The position numbers were made by a program, and so were the translations under genes. DNA of 64,000 bases from NCBI RefSeq assembly GCF_023507745.1, contig NZ_JALPZO010000112.1, positions 1 to 64,000 of the forward strand, in the 5' to 3' direction. Of the stretch, positions 8,198 to 16,546 are shown piece by piece (position 1 is the first letter of the stretch; every line of letters begins with the position of its first letter). The notes beneath the pieces are model-generated. The model had not been told where the DNA came from, did no database searches, and worked only from the letters and a program-made list of their open reading frames with translations. Source of the stretch: Vreelandella olivaria. Its GTDB lineage: Bacteria; Pseudomonadota; Gammaproteobacteria; Pseudomonadales; Halomonadaceae.

Positions 8198-9394
8198 ATG
8201 ATTGAAGCCAAAACGCGTGCCTGGTGGCGCGCTACTGCTGCCCTTTGTTTAGGGTCGTTTCTTGTATTTATCAATTTGTATGTCCCCCAGCCGCTACTGC
8301 CTGGCCTCAAGGAAGCCTATGGGGTATCCACCCTGATGGTGAGTTTGTTGATGTCAGTGTCAACACTCTCTCTTGCGCTGGCGCTATTGGTTTTTGGGCC
8401 GCTTTCTGACGCGATCGGGCGTGAAGCCATTATGCGCATCACGCTGTTTCTGGCAGGCTGCTTTTCACTGGCGCTGGCATTTGCACCCACTTTTGAAACG
8501 TTGCTTCTGCTGCGCTTGCTGCAAGGCTTTGTATTGGGCGGCTTGCCCGCCGTCGCCATTGCCTGGATGGGGGATGAGTTCGACAAGCCCGCCCTGCTTA
8601 GTGCCGTTGGCTTATATATTGGTGCTAATACGCTGGGGGGCATTAGCGGGCGGATTGTAGGCGGCGGTGCTGCAGAGCTGGGTGGGCCTACGGCCGCGTT
8701 TTTATCCGTGGGAGCGATGACGGTGGTTGGGTGCGTTGTTTTCTGGCGCCTGTTGCCCACTAGCCAGGCCTTTACACCTAAACGCTTTCAACTGCGCCAC
8801 GCCATAGGGGATTTGATAGGTCACTTGCGTACCCCGGTATTGCTGGCCGCATATTGTCTGGGTGGCATCAACTTTCTGATCTTTATTAATCAATACAGCT
8901 ATATCACCTTTCGTTTAGCCAGTGAGCCTTACCAATTGGCCGCCAGCAGTTTGGGGCTGATCTTTTTAACCTATTTGGGGGGCACCTTCGGTTCCACGGT
9001 TTCGGGAAGGTTGGCAGAGCGCTTTTCGCCAGCAGGCTGCATAAGCGCTGGAATTATTATTTTAATGTTTGGCACGGCGGTGACACTGGCAGATTCACTG
9101 ATGCTGATTGTGGTCGGTTTAACCATCAACGCCTTTGGGTTTTTCCTGGCTCACTCTCTGGCATCCAGTTGGGTGGGGCGCTATGCTCAGGGCGCGCGAG
9201 GCAGTGCTTCTTCACTCTATCTGGTGTTTTACTACCTGGGCGCCAGTGTGGGAGGTTTCTGGCTTGAGCCTTTCTGGCGCTGGGGTGAGTGGCAGGGGAT
9301 TGCTGTTGGGTCTTGGCTATTGTTGGGTGTTACGCTGGGCATTGGTATTGGTATGTGGTGTTTCGAGCGTCGCAGCCGTCAGGTTGGTCACTAG
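8198..9394 (+). CDS. MFS transporter, YnfM-type drug/metabolite exporter
   Basis: A 398-residue major facilitator with about 12 hydrophobic segments. The loop after helix 2 carries GPLSDAIGREAIM, the diagnostic MFS motif A (GxLaDrxGRkxxl). Helix 5 region IGANTLGGISGRIVGG resembles the antiporter motif C seen in the DHA-type and YnfM-like exporters. Substrate cannot be read from sequence. Its last 78 bases overlap the 3' end of the convergent nikE-like gene on the opposite strand, and both reading frames look intact. Confidence 0.88.
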   Translation: MIEAKTRAWWRATAALCLGSFLVFINLYVPQPLLPGLKEAYGVSTLMVSLLMSVSTLSLALALLVFGPLSDAIGREAIMRITLFLAGCFSLALAFAPTFETLLLLRLLQGFVLGGLPAVAIAWMGDEFDKPALLSAVGLYIGANTLGGISGRIVGGGAAELGGPTAAFLSVGAMTVVGCVVFWRLLPTSQAFTPKRFQLRHAIGDLIGHLRTPVLLAAYCLGGINFLIFINQYSYITFRLASEPYQLAASSLGLIFLTYLGGTFGSTVSGRLAERFSPAGCISAGIIILMFGTAVTLADSLMLIVVGLTINAFGFFLAHSLASSWVGRYAQGARGSASSLYLVFYYLGASVGGFWLEPFWRWGEWQGIAVGSWLLLGVTLGIGIGMWCFERRSRQVGH

Positions 9395-9997
9395 TTGCCC
9401 ATGGGTGAGGTGATAGCGCTGTGGGCATAAGCGCTCCACCAGTGCTGTATCATGGCTGATAACCAATACCCCTATCTGCCGACTTTCTGCATACGTCTGC
9501 AATGCTGTCCATAACTCCACCTGTGTGATGGGGTCCAGCATCGTTGAGATCTCATCAGCAATAAGGTAGCGAACGCCAGGAGCCAAAGCCCTCAGGACAC
9601 ATACCCGGTGTAACTCTCCGCCGGATAATGACTGGGGAAAGCGCTTTAGCCAGCCAGGCTGAATGCCAAAGGCTTGGAGAAGCGCCTCAGGTGGTGACCA
9701 TGCTTCGTTTAGAATTTTACCCACCCGCCAGCGGGGGTTAACCGCCAGCTCAGGCGCTTGGGGTAACCACTGTACAGGGCCCAGCCCACTCGGTAAGAGG
9801 GGTATACCATCAACGGTAATATGCCCGCTCCATGGGCGGAGTTGCCCGGCCAAGAGCTTACCCAGGGTTGATTTTCCCGCACCGGAATCCCCGCTTAGCC
9901 CCAGCCATTGGCCTTTATGAAGAGTCAGTGAAAGCTCTTTTAAAAGCGGCTTGTCGGTACGAAAACCAAACGTCAGTAGGCTGGCTTCAAGCAACAC
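9317..9997 (-). CDS. Nickel/peptide-type ABC transporter ATPase (NikE-like)
   Basis: The second ATP-binding subunit of the importer, 226 residues. It has Walker A GDSGAGKST near residue 36, the signature LSGGELHRV, and Walker B YLIADEIS with the catalytic Glu. It starts with GTG at 9997, four bases after a GAGGAG site, and overlaps the end of the nikD-like gene by 11 bases. In place of the usual xPxxxLD after Walker B it reads EISTMLD. Operon position and the NikR operator upstream argue for nickel as substrate rather than oligopeptides. Confidence 0.85.
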   Translation of the reverse strand: MLLEASLLTFGFRTDKPLLKELSLTLHKGQWLGLSGDSGAGKSTLGKLLAGQLRPWSGHITVDGIPLLPSGLGPVQWLPQAPELAVNPRWRVGKILNEAWSPPEALLQAFGIQPGWLKRFPQSLSGGELHRVCVLRALAPGVRYLIADEISTMLDPITQVELWTALQTYAESRQIGVLVISHDTALVERLCPQRYHLTHGQLVTNLTAATLETPHTNTNAQRNTQQ

Positions 9998-10811
9998 TTG
10001 GCTCCTCTAAGGCATTCATGATGATAGGGCTGGTAAAGGCATTGTCAGGCAGTGCGTGCCAGAGTGCTTTTGCATAGCCACTATGCAACGCGTCACCATG
10101 GCCCTGAAAGGCAGCAGTGGTGGTGGTTTCGACACATAGCCCCTGGCGCATAATGGTCACATTATCAGCAATCGGCAGAGCATGGCGTAAGTCATGGGTA
10201 ATGAGGATGACCGCCTTCCCCTGGTCGGCCAGCGCTTTGAGTGCCATCAGTACCCGGTCACGCTGCTGCGGGTCTAAGCCAACGCTGGGTTCGTCGGCAA
10301 TAATCAGGTTGGCGTGGCTAACGTGGGCCATGGCGGTGAGTACCCGCCGGGCCATGCCGCCGGACAGCTCATGGGGAAATGCACGCTGGGCGTGTTCATC
10401 CAGCTGGTAGTGAGTGAGTGCCTGATGAGCACTCTGCCAGGCAGTCGCTTTGGGCTGCCCTGCTCGAAGGGCAGCCCAACTGACCTGGCGTTGGCTACGC
10501 GCTAAAGGATCAAGAGCGTTTAGCGACTGAGGTATTAACGCCAGCTCCCGTCCTCGAAGCCGCTGCTGACGGGCTGGGGTTAATGGTTCGGATTGAAAAA
10601 ACAGCTGGCCGTTTGTTTTCGCGCCCTCCGGGAGCAGGCCCAGAATTGTATAGGCGAGCAAACTTTTCCCTGCGCCGGAAGCGCCCACAATGGCATGTAC
10701 TTCCCCAGGCAATATGGTTAACGATATGTTTTCAAAGCAGGTGGCCCAGTCCCGTTGCCACCATCTTCGGTAGTAGGGCAGTTGCAGCGTGAGTTGATCA
10801 ATATGCAGCAC
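9987..10811 (-). CDS. Nickel/peptide-type ABC transporter ATPase (NikD-like)
   Basis: The first ATP-binding subunit, 274 residues from the preferred start. Motifs: Walker A GASGAGKS, signature LSGGMARRV, Walker B LIIADEPSVGLDP, and the switch His in LITHDLRHAL. I chose GTG at 10811 because AAGGAG sits six bases before it; an upstream ATG at 10868 would overlap the permease gene by 38 bases and has no ribosome binding site. It pairs with the NikE-like ATPase on the cytoplasmic face of the permease dimer. Confidence 0.85.
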   Translation of the reverse strand: MLHIDQLTLQLPYYRRWWQRDWATCFENISLTILPGEVHAIVGASGAGKSLLAYTILGLLPEGAKTNGQLFFQSEPLTPARQQRLRGRELALIPQSLNALDPLARSQRQVSWAALRAGQPKATAWQSAHQALTHYQLDEHAQRAFPHELSGGMARRVLTAMAHVSHANLIIADEPSVGLDPQQRDRVLMALKALADQGKAVILITHDLRHALPIADNVTIMRQGLCVETTTTAAFQGHGDALHSGYAKALWHALPDNAFTSPIIMNALEEPSVA

Positions 10812-10830
10812 AGCAAACTCCTTGAGGCAC

Positions 10831-11631
10831 CTATAATGCCCGCCGTAGATGAAAAGCCAGGCGATCAATGCATAGCACCATCATCAGCAGCCCCAGCCCA
10901 GGGAATACCCCTAACCACCAGTAGCCAGCCGTTATATAGCGCATGGCTTCAGCCAATAACACCCCAATGGCTGGCTGGCTGGGGTCCAATCCAACACCTA
11001 AAAAGGTCAGGGCGGCTTCGTGCAAAATGGCGTGGGGGAAAAGCAGTAGCGCACCGACCAGACAGTGGGGCAGCACATGGGGCAGTAAATGGTGAAATAA
11101 GATAAACCCGCGGGATTTCCCAAGTGAGCGTGAAATACGTATGTACGGGGCGTGGCGAAGCGTCAACAGCTCCGCGCGTAGCACTCTTGCCAGGCTTGGC
11201 CAGTGGGTAAGTGCTACGGCAATAATGACGGCCTGGGTGCCTCCACCTAACGCAAACGCAATTAACAGCAGCAAAATCAGGTGCGGTACGCTGAGCAGGG
11301 TATCAATCAGTAAGCTGACCAGTGCATCCATCTGGCGGGAAAGTGTTGAGAGGGCGGCGAGCGATAAGGCAATGGTGGTTCCCAGCAGAGCGGCGCTCAG
11401 GCCTACCCAAAAGCTGATCCGTAGCCCCGCCAGGGTACGTGCCCACAATTCCCGGCCCAGGGCATCGGTACCCAGCCAGTGGTTGCCTCCAGGTGGTATC
11501 AGGCGCGCATCAAACTGCATGTGTGCAGGCGTTGTGCCCAACCACCAATGGCTACTGATTAATAGCGCGAGCAAACTGCCCGAAAGCAATATATAGCCCA
11601 GTGTATACAGGTGCGGTTGTGTCGGCCTCAT
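10831..11631 (-). CDS. Nickel/peptide-type ABC permease (NikC-like)
   Basis: A 266-residue inner-membrane permease of the DppC/NikC type with about six hydrophobic spans. It carries the N-terminal hallmark HWLGTDALGRELWAR and the binding-protein-dependent transport loop near ALTHWPSLARVLRAELL, whose EAA-type region contacts the ATPases. It overlaps the upstream nikB-like gene by ATGA. Confidence 0.87.
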   Translation of the reverse strand: MRPTQPHLYTLGYILLSGSLLALLISSHWWLGTTPAHMQFDARLIPPGGNHWLGTDALGRELWARTLAGLRISFWVGLSAALLGTTIALSLAALSTLSRQMDALVSLLIDTLLSVPHLILLLLIAFALGGGTQAVIIAVALTHWPSLARVLRAELLTLRHAPYIRISRSLGKSRGFILFHHLLPHVLPHCLVGALLLFPHAILHEAALTFLGVGLDPSQPAIGVLLAEAMRYITAGYWWLGVFPGLGLLMMVLCIDRLAFHLRRAL

Positions 11632-12620
11632 GAGCTAGTCTGCCCAATACGCGGATCAACCAGACGATAAAGCGTGTCTGCGATGAGGTTACCTACGCTG
11701 ACAAACAGAGCCGTAAACAGAGCAATGCCCAGTAGCAGTGGTACATCGCTTCTTAACCCCGCTTCAACCGTGGCTTGGCCAAGGCCAGGATAGGCAAACA
11801 CCTGCTCAATCAGAATGGAGCCACCAAACAGCTCACCCAGAGAGGCAAACGCCAGTGTCAGCGCCGGTAGGCTGGCATGGCGAAGGCCTTGGCGCCACGC
11901 CACATCAAATCGGCTGGCCCCTTGCGCGAAGGCATGGGTGGCAATATCCGAACGCATGAGTGCAACCATACGGGAGCGAGTGTGCAGGGTAATATTGGCA
12001 ATACCCAACAGTGTGAGTGTGGCCACGGGGAGGGCAAGGTGGTGGAGCCGGGTCAGCGTACTGACATCCTGGCTTAAGGTACCCGTGGGGCCTGCACAAC
12101 AGACGGGTGTCCAGCCGAGGTACACTGAGAATAGGAGCAGACCCAGTATGCCCAACCAGAAAGTTGGCGTTGACGCTGTAATATAGGCGTAGGCGCTAAT
12201 TAATCTGTCGAGCAGTGACCCCTCTTTTGCCCCCGCCATAACGCCAAGCACAAAGCCAACCAGCGCCGACAGTAGCCAGGCGCTCCCCAGTAACGCAATA
12301 GAGCGGTAAAAGCGCTCGCCAATGACCTCGCTGACTGGCCGGTTGTATATATGGCTCCAGCCCAGATCTCCGCTAAGCAACTGGCGTAACCAGTGGCCAA
12401 ACTGAGCCGCCGGTGGGGTATCAAAGCCCCAGCGGTGCGCAATGATAGCGCGTTGCTCAGGGCTAACCTGCGCCATCTGGGGGCCAAGATAAGCATCCAC
12501 GGGATCGATAGGCGACAACATAACAAGCCCAAACGATAGTGTGGCAACACACAGCAGCACCAGCCCCAGGCGCAGTAAGCGAAAAGCCAGCCACTGGGTC
12601 ACTCGCACGACCAGCGCCAC
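11628..12620 (-). CDS. Nickel/peptide-type ABC permease (NikB-like)
   Basis: A 330-residue permease of the DppB/NikB type. The N-terminal span LLRLGLVLLCVATLSFGLVML, the conserved block GSAWLLSALVGFVLGV, and the C-terminal EQVFAYPGLGQATVEA are typical of the family. It starts within the end of the nikA-like gene (22-base overlap) and overlaps the nikC-like gene by four bases, so subunits are probably made in fixed ratio. Confidence 0.87.
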   Translation of the reverse strand: MALVVRVTQWLAFRLLRLGLVLLCVATLSFGLVMLSPIDPVDAYLGPQMAQVSPEQRAIIAHRWGFDTPPAAQFGHWLRQLLSGDLGWSHIYNRPVSEVIGERFYRSIALLGSAWLLSALVGFVLGVMAGAKEGSLLDRLISAYAYITASTPTFWLGILGLLLFSVYLGWTPVCCAGPTGTLSQDVSTLTRLHHLALPVATLTLLGIANITLHTRSRMVALMRSDIATHAFAQGASRFDVAWRQGLRHASLPALTLAFASLGELFGGSILIEQVFAYPGLGQATVEAGLRSDVPLLLGIALFTALFVSVGNLIADTLYRLVDPRIGQTSS

Positions 12621-14188
12621 TCCAACAGGTTCGCGGTAATCGGCCAGCCGTGCCCATGGGGAGCGATGCCTAACTCCCCAACGTCCAGGCAGGCATCCGC
12701 TGCATAAACGTGCTCCAGGTTAACCATCCAGGCCCAGCTCACATCACCACGGGAGCCGTAACCCGTTTCCCCATCCCACTGAGCAGCCTGCCAATGCTGA
12801 TTGGCCTCTTCCACCGTTGCGGCTGACTGCGCTGCGTCTAAATGGCTATCGACAGTCTCATTAGCGTAATAGCCGCTGTTGTAGTAACCAAAACCGGCAT
12901 GCTGGCTGTGAAACAGGTAGTAGACTTCCTGGGGGCTATGGCTGCCAAAGCCAAATACAATGGCATCCTGGTGCAGCGCTTCGCGTTGGATTTCATCCCA
13001 ATGGCGCCCCGTGGGCTGCATCTCTATACCCAACGGGCGCACCATTTCCGCGCTGGCCTGGGCCAGCAGTTGCCGGGTGGTATCGCTGGCGGGATAGGTT
13101 AGCCGAAAGCGGGCAGGCTGGCCCTCTTTGTATCTCAGCCCATCACTATTCAGTTGCCAGCCTGCGGCATCCAGCAACTCACTGGCCCGTGCTATATCTG
13201 GAGCTTCAAAGGCCTCATCGTTCAGGCTCCAGGGCAGCCCATCGGCAGGACCAAAAGCTGGGCGCCCATAGCCGTGTAGCGCTACTTCCACCAGCGTTTC
13301 GCGATCCAGAGCAAGATCGACCGCCTGGCGAATGGCTATGTCCGCTGTTACATCGTTGCCTATGGGGGCACCTGAAGGTGCATGTTCGCCACTGGATGGC
13401 TGTATGGGAAATAAAATGCCTCGGTTATCAACACTTTCCATAATAACACGCTGCATCTGGGGCGGAAGGTTCGTGGCCAACGCGGGGGGTAAGGCTGCCA
13501 GATCTACCTGCCCTGCGTGGGCCGCGCTAAGCGTGGCGTCTTCGCCGGTAAATAAAAACACCAATCGCTCAAACGCGGGAGGAGTACCGTAGAAGTAAGG
13601 GTTACGCTCAACAATAAGTTGTTCGCCCTCCTGCCACTCAACCAATTGATAGGGGCCGGAGCCGAGTGGTTGCCTGCCATAGGCGTCGCTATAGCCATTC
13701 TCCCGTTCGGCTGTAGGTACGATGCCTAAGGTGATGAGTTGTTCGATAAAGGTAATACGTGGCGTGTTAAGTGAGAGTTCAACCGTCACTTCATCAATCG
13801 CACGGGCTTCCTTCAGTGCGCTTAAATCTGCCCGCCCGCCTGCTTGCGCGGCAGCATTGAAGGTGTAGGCTACATCTGCTGCGGTAAGGGGAGTACCATC
13901 GGAGAAATAGGCATCGTCGCGCAGGGTTAGTGTCCAGGTTAGCCGATCCTCTGAGAGCGACCAGTCTGTGGCCAGTTCAGCTTTCGGTGTCAGGTCACGG
14001 TCACGGGATAGCAGTGTGGACTGAAATAGAGGGTTGCCATATTGCCCCCAGCCCAGCAATGGATCAAACCCCTGCTCTGGCTCACCGCCAATGGCAAGTA
14101 CCAATTGATCTTTTGCATAGGCGTTGACGGTAAGCGCTAAACAAGCGGTAGCCACCCCCAGTAAAATGGAACGACGTAAGCGGAACAT
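12599..14188 (-). CDS. Periplasmic binding protein of the nickel-type ABC importer (SBP family 5)
   Basis: This 529-residue solute-binding protein delivers the ligand to the permeases. Residues 1-25 form a signal peptide ending VNAYA before KDQLV. The mature chain shows the family 5 layout, with LTWTLTLRDDAYFSDGTPLTAADV near residue 85 and LGSGPYQLVEW near residue 175. The C-terminus contains His and Cys residues (HGHGW, RWSCE). Family 5 includes both peptide and nickel binders; the exact NikR operator about 23 bases upstream is the reason to prefer nickel (probably as a chelate). It is first in a five-gene operon. No strong Shine-Dalgarno site is seen before the ATG. Confidence 0.82.
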   Translation of the reverse strand: MFRLRRSILLGVATACLALTVNAYAKDQLVLAIGGEPEQGFDPLLGWGQYGNPLFQSTLLSRDRDLTPKAELATDWSLSEDRLTWTLTLRDDAYFSDGTPLTAADVAYTFNAAAQAGGRADLSALKEARAIDEVTVELSLNTPRITFIEQLITLGIVPTAERENGYSDAYGRQPLGSGPYQLVEWQEGEQLIVERNPYFYGTPPAFERLVFLFTGEDATLSAAHAGQVDLAALPPALATNLPPQMQRVIMESVDNRGILFPIQPSSGEHAPSGAPIGNDVTADIAIRQAVDLALDRETLVEVALHGYGRPAFGPADGLPWSLNDEAFEAPDIARASELLDAAGWQLNSDGLRYKEGQPARFRLTYPASDTTRQLLAQASAEMVRPLGIEMQPTGRHWDEIQREALHQDAIVFGFGSHSPQEVYYLFHSQHAGFGYYNSGYYANETVDSHLDAAQSAATVEEANQHWQAAQWDGETGYGSRGDVSWAWMVNLEHVYAADACLDVGELGIAPHGHGWPITANLLEWRWSCE

Positions 14189-14210
14189 AATGTGAATCCG
14201 TGGATAGTTT

Positions 14211-14238
14211 GTATGATGTTTTTACAATAACATCATAC
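14211..14238. promoter_or_regulatory. NikR operator
   Basis: GTATGA, 16 bases, TCATAC: an exact match to the known E. coli NikR half-sites and spacing. It lies between the divergent nikA-like gene (start 14188) and nikR (start 14299), placed to repress the importer when nickel is plentiful. The inner flank extends the symmetry (GTATGATG/CATCATAC). Confidence 0.92.
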
Positions 14239-14298
14239 CTTGTGGTTCGAAAGCCACGGGATCGTAGAGCAGGTGGCTGCCTGGAATAAGGAGAAGAG

Positions 14299-14700
14299 AT
14301 GCAACGCGTAACGGTCACCCTGGATGAAGAATTACTCAGCGAAGTGGATGCGCTAATGCGTATACGTGGCTACCAAAACCGTTCGGAAGCCATCCGCGAT
14401 TTAACGCGTAGCGGCTTAAAAGAGGCCAGGGAGGAGGTCGCACCTGAGGCTCCCTGCATGGGAGCGCTTGTTTACGTTTATGATCACGCAGCACGAGATC
14501 TATCCAAGCGGCTAACCCGGCACTCCCACGACCACCATGATTTGACGCTATCCACTCTGCATGTGCATATCAATCACGATAGCTGCCTGGAGGTGGCCCT
14601 GTTAAAAGGGCAGGGCAGCGTGTTGAAGCAATTTTCCGATGAGGTGACGTCTTCCCGCAGCGTACGCTATGGGCAATTGGTGTTGATTCCAGAGGAGTAA
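14299..14700 (+). CDS. nikR: Nickel-responsive repressor NikR
   Basis: A 133-residue ribbon-helix-helix regulator that binds its operator when loaded with nickel. Residues 1-42 form the DNA-binding domain (VTVTLDEELLSEVD, then GYQNRSEAIRDL). The ACT-like C-terminal domain carries the square-planar nickel ligands: by alignment with E. coli His76, His87, His89 and Cys95 these are His77, His88, His90 and Cys96 (in RHSHDHHD and LHVHINHDSC). AAGGAGA precedes the ATG. It is divergent from the importer it is expected to control, and a terminator follows. Confidence 0.95.
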   Translation: MQRVTVTLDEELLSEVDALMRIRGYQNRSEAIRDLTRSGLKEAREEVAPEAPCMGALVYVYDHAARDLSKRLTRHSHDHHDLTLSTLHVHINHDSCLEVALLKGQGSVLKQFSDEVTSSRSVRYGQLVLIPEE

Positions 14701-14726
14701 TTCAACAGCGCCCACTAACGACCAAT

Positions 14727-14764
14727 AAAAAAGGGCGACCCTTTAATCTCAGGGCCACCCTTTT
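14727..14764. terminator. Bidirectional intrinsic terminator between nikR and the FKBP gene
   Basis: A stem AAAAGGGCGACCCT/AGGGCCACCCTTTT with an 8-base loop and one or two G-T or mismatched positions. Runs of T at both ends let it serve the convergent nikR and slyD-like genes. Confidence 0.8.
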
Positions 14765-14796
14765 AGCATACGTGTAGCAGCTTAGACGCTAGAGAA

Positions 14797-15279
14797 TTAG
14801 TGCTCTACGCCGCCTTCTCCGTGCACGTGCCCGTGCTGGACTTCTTCCTGGCTTGCTTCACGTACTGTAGCGATCTCAACATCAAAATTGAGGTGTTGCC
14901 CCGCCAGCGGGTGGTTGCCATCAACCACCACGGTATCACCTTCAACTTTCTTCACGGTGACCATCAGCGGGCCGCCCTGAGTTTGAGCTTGAAACTGCAT
15001 GCCTGGCTCGATGCTTTCAACACCTTGAAATGCATCGCGCGGTACTTCTTGCATCAGTTGCTCTTGAACTTCGCCATAACCTTCTTCAGGAGATACTTTA
15101 ACGTTCAGCTTATCGCCCGCAGCGCGGCCTTCGAGTTCTTTTTCCAGGCCGGGAATGATGTTGCCAGCGCCGTGGAGGTACGTCAGCGGCTCACGGCCTT
15201 CGGAACTGTCTAGCACTTCACCTGCATCGTTGGTCAGGGTGTAGTGGAACGCGACAACCGAGTTTAGCGCAATTTGCAT
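14797..15279 (-). CDS. SlyD-like FKBP-type peptidyl-prolyl isomerase
   Basis: A 160-residue cytoplasmic isomerase and chaperone of the SlyD/FkpB class, with the split FKBP domain (VVAFHYTLTNDAGEVLDSSEG, then PLTYLHGAGNIIPGLEKELEG) and an inserted IF chaperone domain around residues 70-130 (VSPEEGYGEV, then NHPLAGQHLNFDVEI). The start MQIALNS at 15279 has AAAGG upstream; an earlier in-frame ATG at 15303 lacks support. The C-terminal tail HGHVHGEGGVEH is short but has four His residues. E. coli SlyD uses a longer Cys/His-rich tail to bind nickel, and this gene lies next to nikR, so a nickel role is possible but unproven. Confidence 0.88.
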   Translation of the reverse strand: MQIALNSVVAFHYTLTNDAGEVLDSSEGREPLTYLHGAGNIIPGLEKELEGRAAGDKLNVKVSPEEGYGEVQEQLMQEVPRDAFQGVESIEPGMQFQAQTQGGPLMVTVKKVEGDTVVVDGNHPLAGQHLNFDVEIATVREASQEEVQHGHVHGEGGVEH

Positions 15280-15459
15280 TGAATAACCTTTCGGTGAGTG
15301 CATGTCCCAACATGGTAACGCGTGTAGGCTGGCTTGTCAGGGGGTAAGCCGGGTTTTTCCCGCTACTCGCCTTTGGCGGTATTGCGCCGTGCTGTGTGCG
15401 GGGATACTCTAGTTCGACAACTTTTTCACCCTTGAGATAACCTTCTATCGGAGTTTTCT

Positions 15460-15741
15460 ATGACGATCCTTTTGCTTTGGCTTATCGCTTTTGTCCTAAT
15501 CGTTTATTTTGCCAATAAACGCTGGGACAGCGGCGTAAGCCAAGGGCTTGATAAAATGCTGCCCAGCGCTTTAAAAACCCACGGCGAGAACCGTTATCTT
15601 TGGATTGGCGCGTTAGCCATATTGGGCGCAACAACCCTGGTTCGCCCGGTTGAGATTTTGTTAGTGGGTATCCTGCTGGCACTGATTGGGTTAGTCGTTA
15701 TGAAACTGGCGAGCTGGGCAAGCAACAACATATCCCACTAG
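15460..15741 (+). CDS. Small membrane protein, unknown
   Basis: A 93-residue protein with an N-terminal membrane helix (ILLLWLIAFVLIVYFA) and one or two more in the C-terminal half (WIGALAILGATTL, then ILLVGILLALIGLVVMKL). A CGGAG site precedes the ATG by seven bases and a strong terminator follows, so it is probably a monocistronic gene. No family recognised. Confidence 0.7.
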   Translation: MTILLLWLIAFVLIVYFANKRWDSGVSQGLDKMLPSALKTHGENRYLWIGALAILGATTLVRPVEILLVGILLALIGLVVMKLASWASNNISH

Positions 15742-15759
15742 CTGTTACTGAATAGTATA

Positions 15760-15795
15760 AAAAGCGCCCGGCCAGTAAACTGACCGGGCGCTTTT
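15760..15795. terminator. Strong bidirectional intrinsic terminator
   Basis: A 16-base arm AAAAGCGCCCGGCCAG pairs with CTGACCGGGCGCTTTT (one G-T pair) around a 4-base loop, with A and T runs at the two ends. It sits between the convergent small membrane protein gene and the SlyB-like gene. Confidence 0.9.
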
Positions 15796-15811
15796 GCGCA
15801 TAAGCGCAGGT

Positions 15812-16279
15812 TTAGTAAGGTGCAACGCTTAAGTTGGCACCGCTGCCGATCAGGCGAACCCGTTGGCCCGCTTGGTACTGATGGTCTGCGCGCTGTACAA
15901 CCACGACATCGGTGCCGTCATCACGACGGATTTCCATTTCCAGGGCGTTAACGCGGTTAGCACGATCTTCGGCTGCAGTACCCGCCACGGAGCCACCCAG
16001 GGCACCGGCAACAGTTGCCAACTGGCGACCTGAACCGCCACCCACCTGGCTACCCAGCAGGCCACCGATCACAGCGCCACCACCCGTTCCGAGCAGGCCT
16101 CCGGCACGGCTGTCTGCCTGAATTTGTACCGGGCGCACTGCGACGACCGTTCCATACGCAACGCTTTGGCCAGTTTGCGCCTGGCTACCGCGATATACAT
16201 CACCCGAATAGGTAGAGGTGTTGGCACAGCCTGCCAACGTGAGAATGCTTAACGCAGCAACAGGTAATAGGCGTTTCAT
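15812..16279 (-). CDS. SlyB-type glycine-zipper outer-membrane lipoprotein
   Basis: A 155-residue lipoprotein of the SlyB/Pcp family. A lipobox TLAGC places the acylated Cys at residue 18. Residues 60-105 form a glycine-zipper region (GGLLGTGGGAVIGGLLG and AGALGGSVAGTAAED), the Rick_17kDa/2TM pattern that inserts in membranes. The C-terminal domain (VNALEMEIRRDDG to VRLIGSG) is the usual SlyB beta region. Family members stabilise the outer membrane under stress. The ATG follows GGAGG. Confidence 0.88.
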   Translation of the reverse strand: MKRLLPVAALSILTLAGCANTSTYSGDVYRGSQAQTGQSVAYGTVVAVRPVQIQADSRAGGLLGTGGGAVIGGLLGSQVGGGSGRQLATVAGALGGSVAGTAAEDRANRVNALEMEIRRDDGTDVVVVQRADHQYQAGQRVRLIGSGANLSVAPY

Positions 16280-16497
16280 TAAAACCTCCAGGGTGTATCA
16301 GCTCAAATAGCTGTCGCGAACAATATGATTATAGAACAGCGTTCGTTAAAAGATAACGGAAGCTCCTCGCTTTGACCAGCCATCAACCAAAAAGATCACA
16401 AAGTAGAGTGTAGCCACCCATTAAGAAAACAGTGTGCAAATACTTTGCAGGCGTGCTCATAGTGTATGTATAACAGAAATTGCCTTGCAAGAGGCGC

Positions 16498-16519
16498 AAA
16501 AAAGGGGGCTGGCGCCCCC
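16498..16519 (-). terminator. Intrinsic terminator of aceA
   Basis: On the minus strand GGGGGC and GCCCCC form a tight hairpin, followed by six T residues, 28 bases after the aceA stop codon. Confidence 0.85.
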
Positions 16520-16546
16520 TCGGTATACGGCATGTTCAATAAAATG

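Noticed and set aside
14082-14318. A minus-strand frame across the nikA-nikR spacer
   Set aside because: It covers the NikR operator and the signal peptide region of the binding protein, and has no ribosome binding site.
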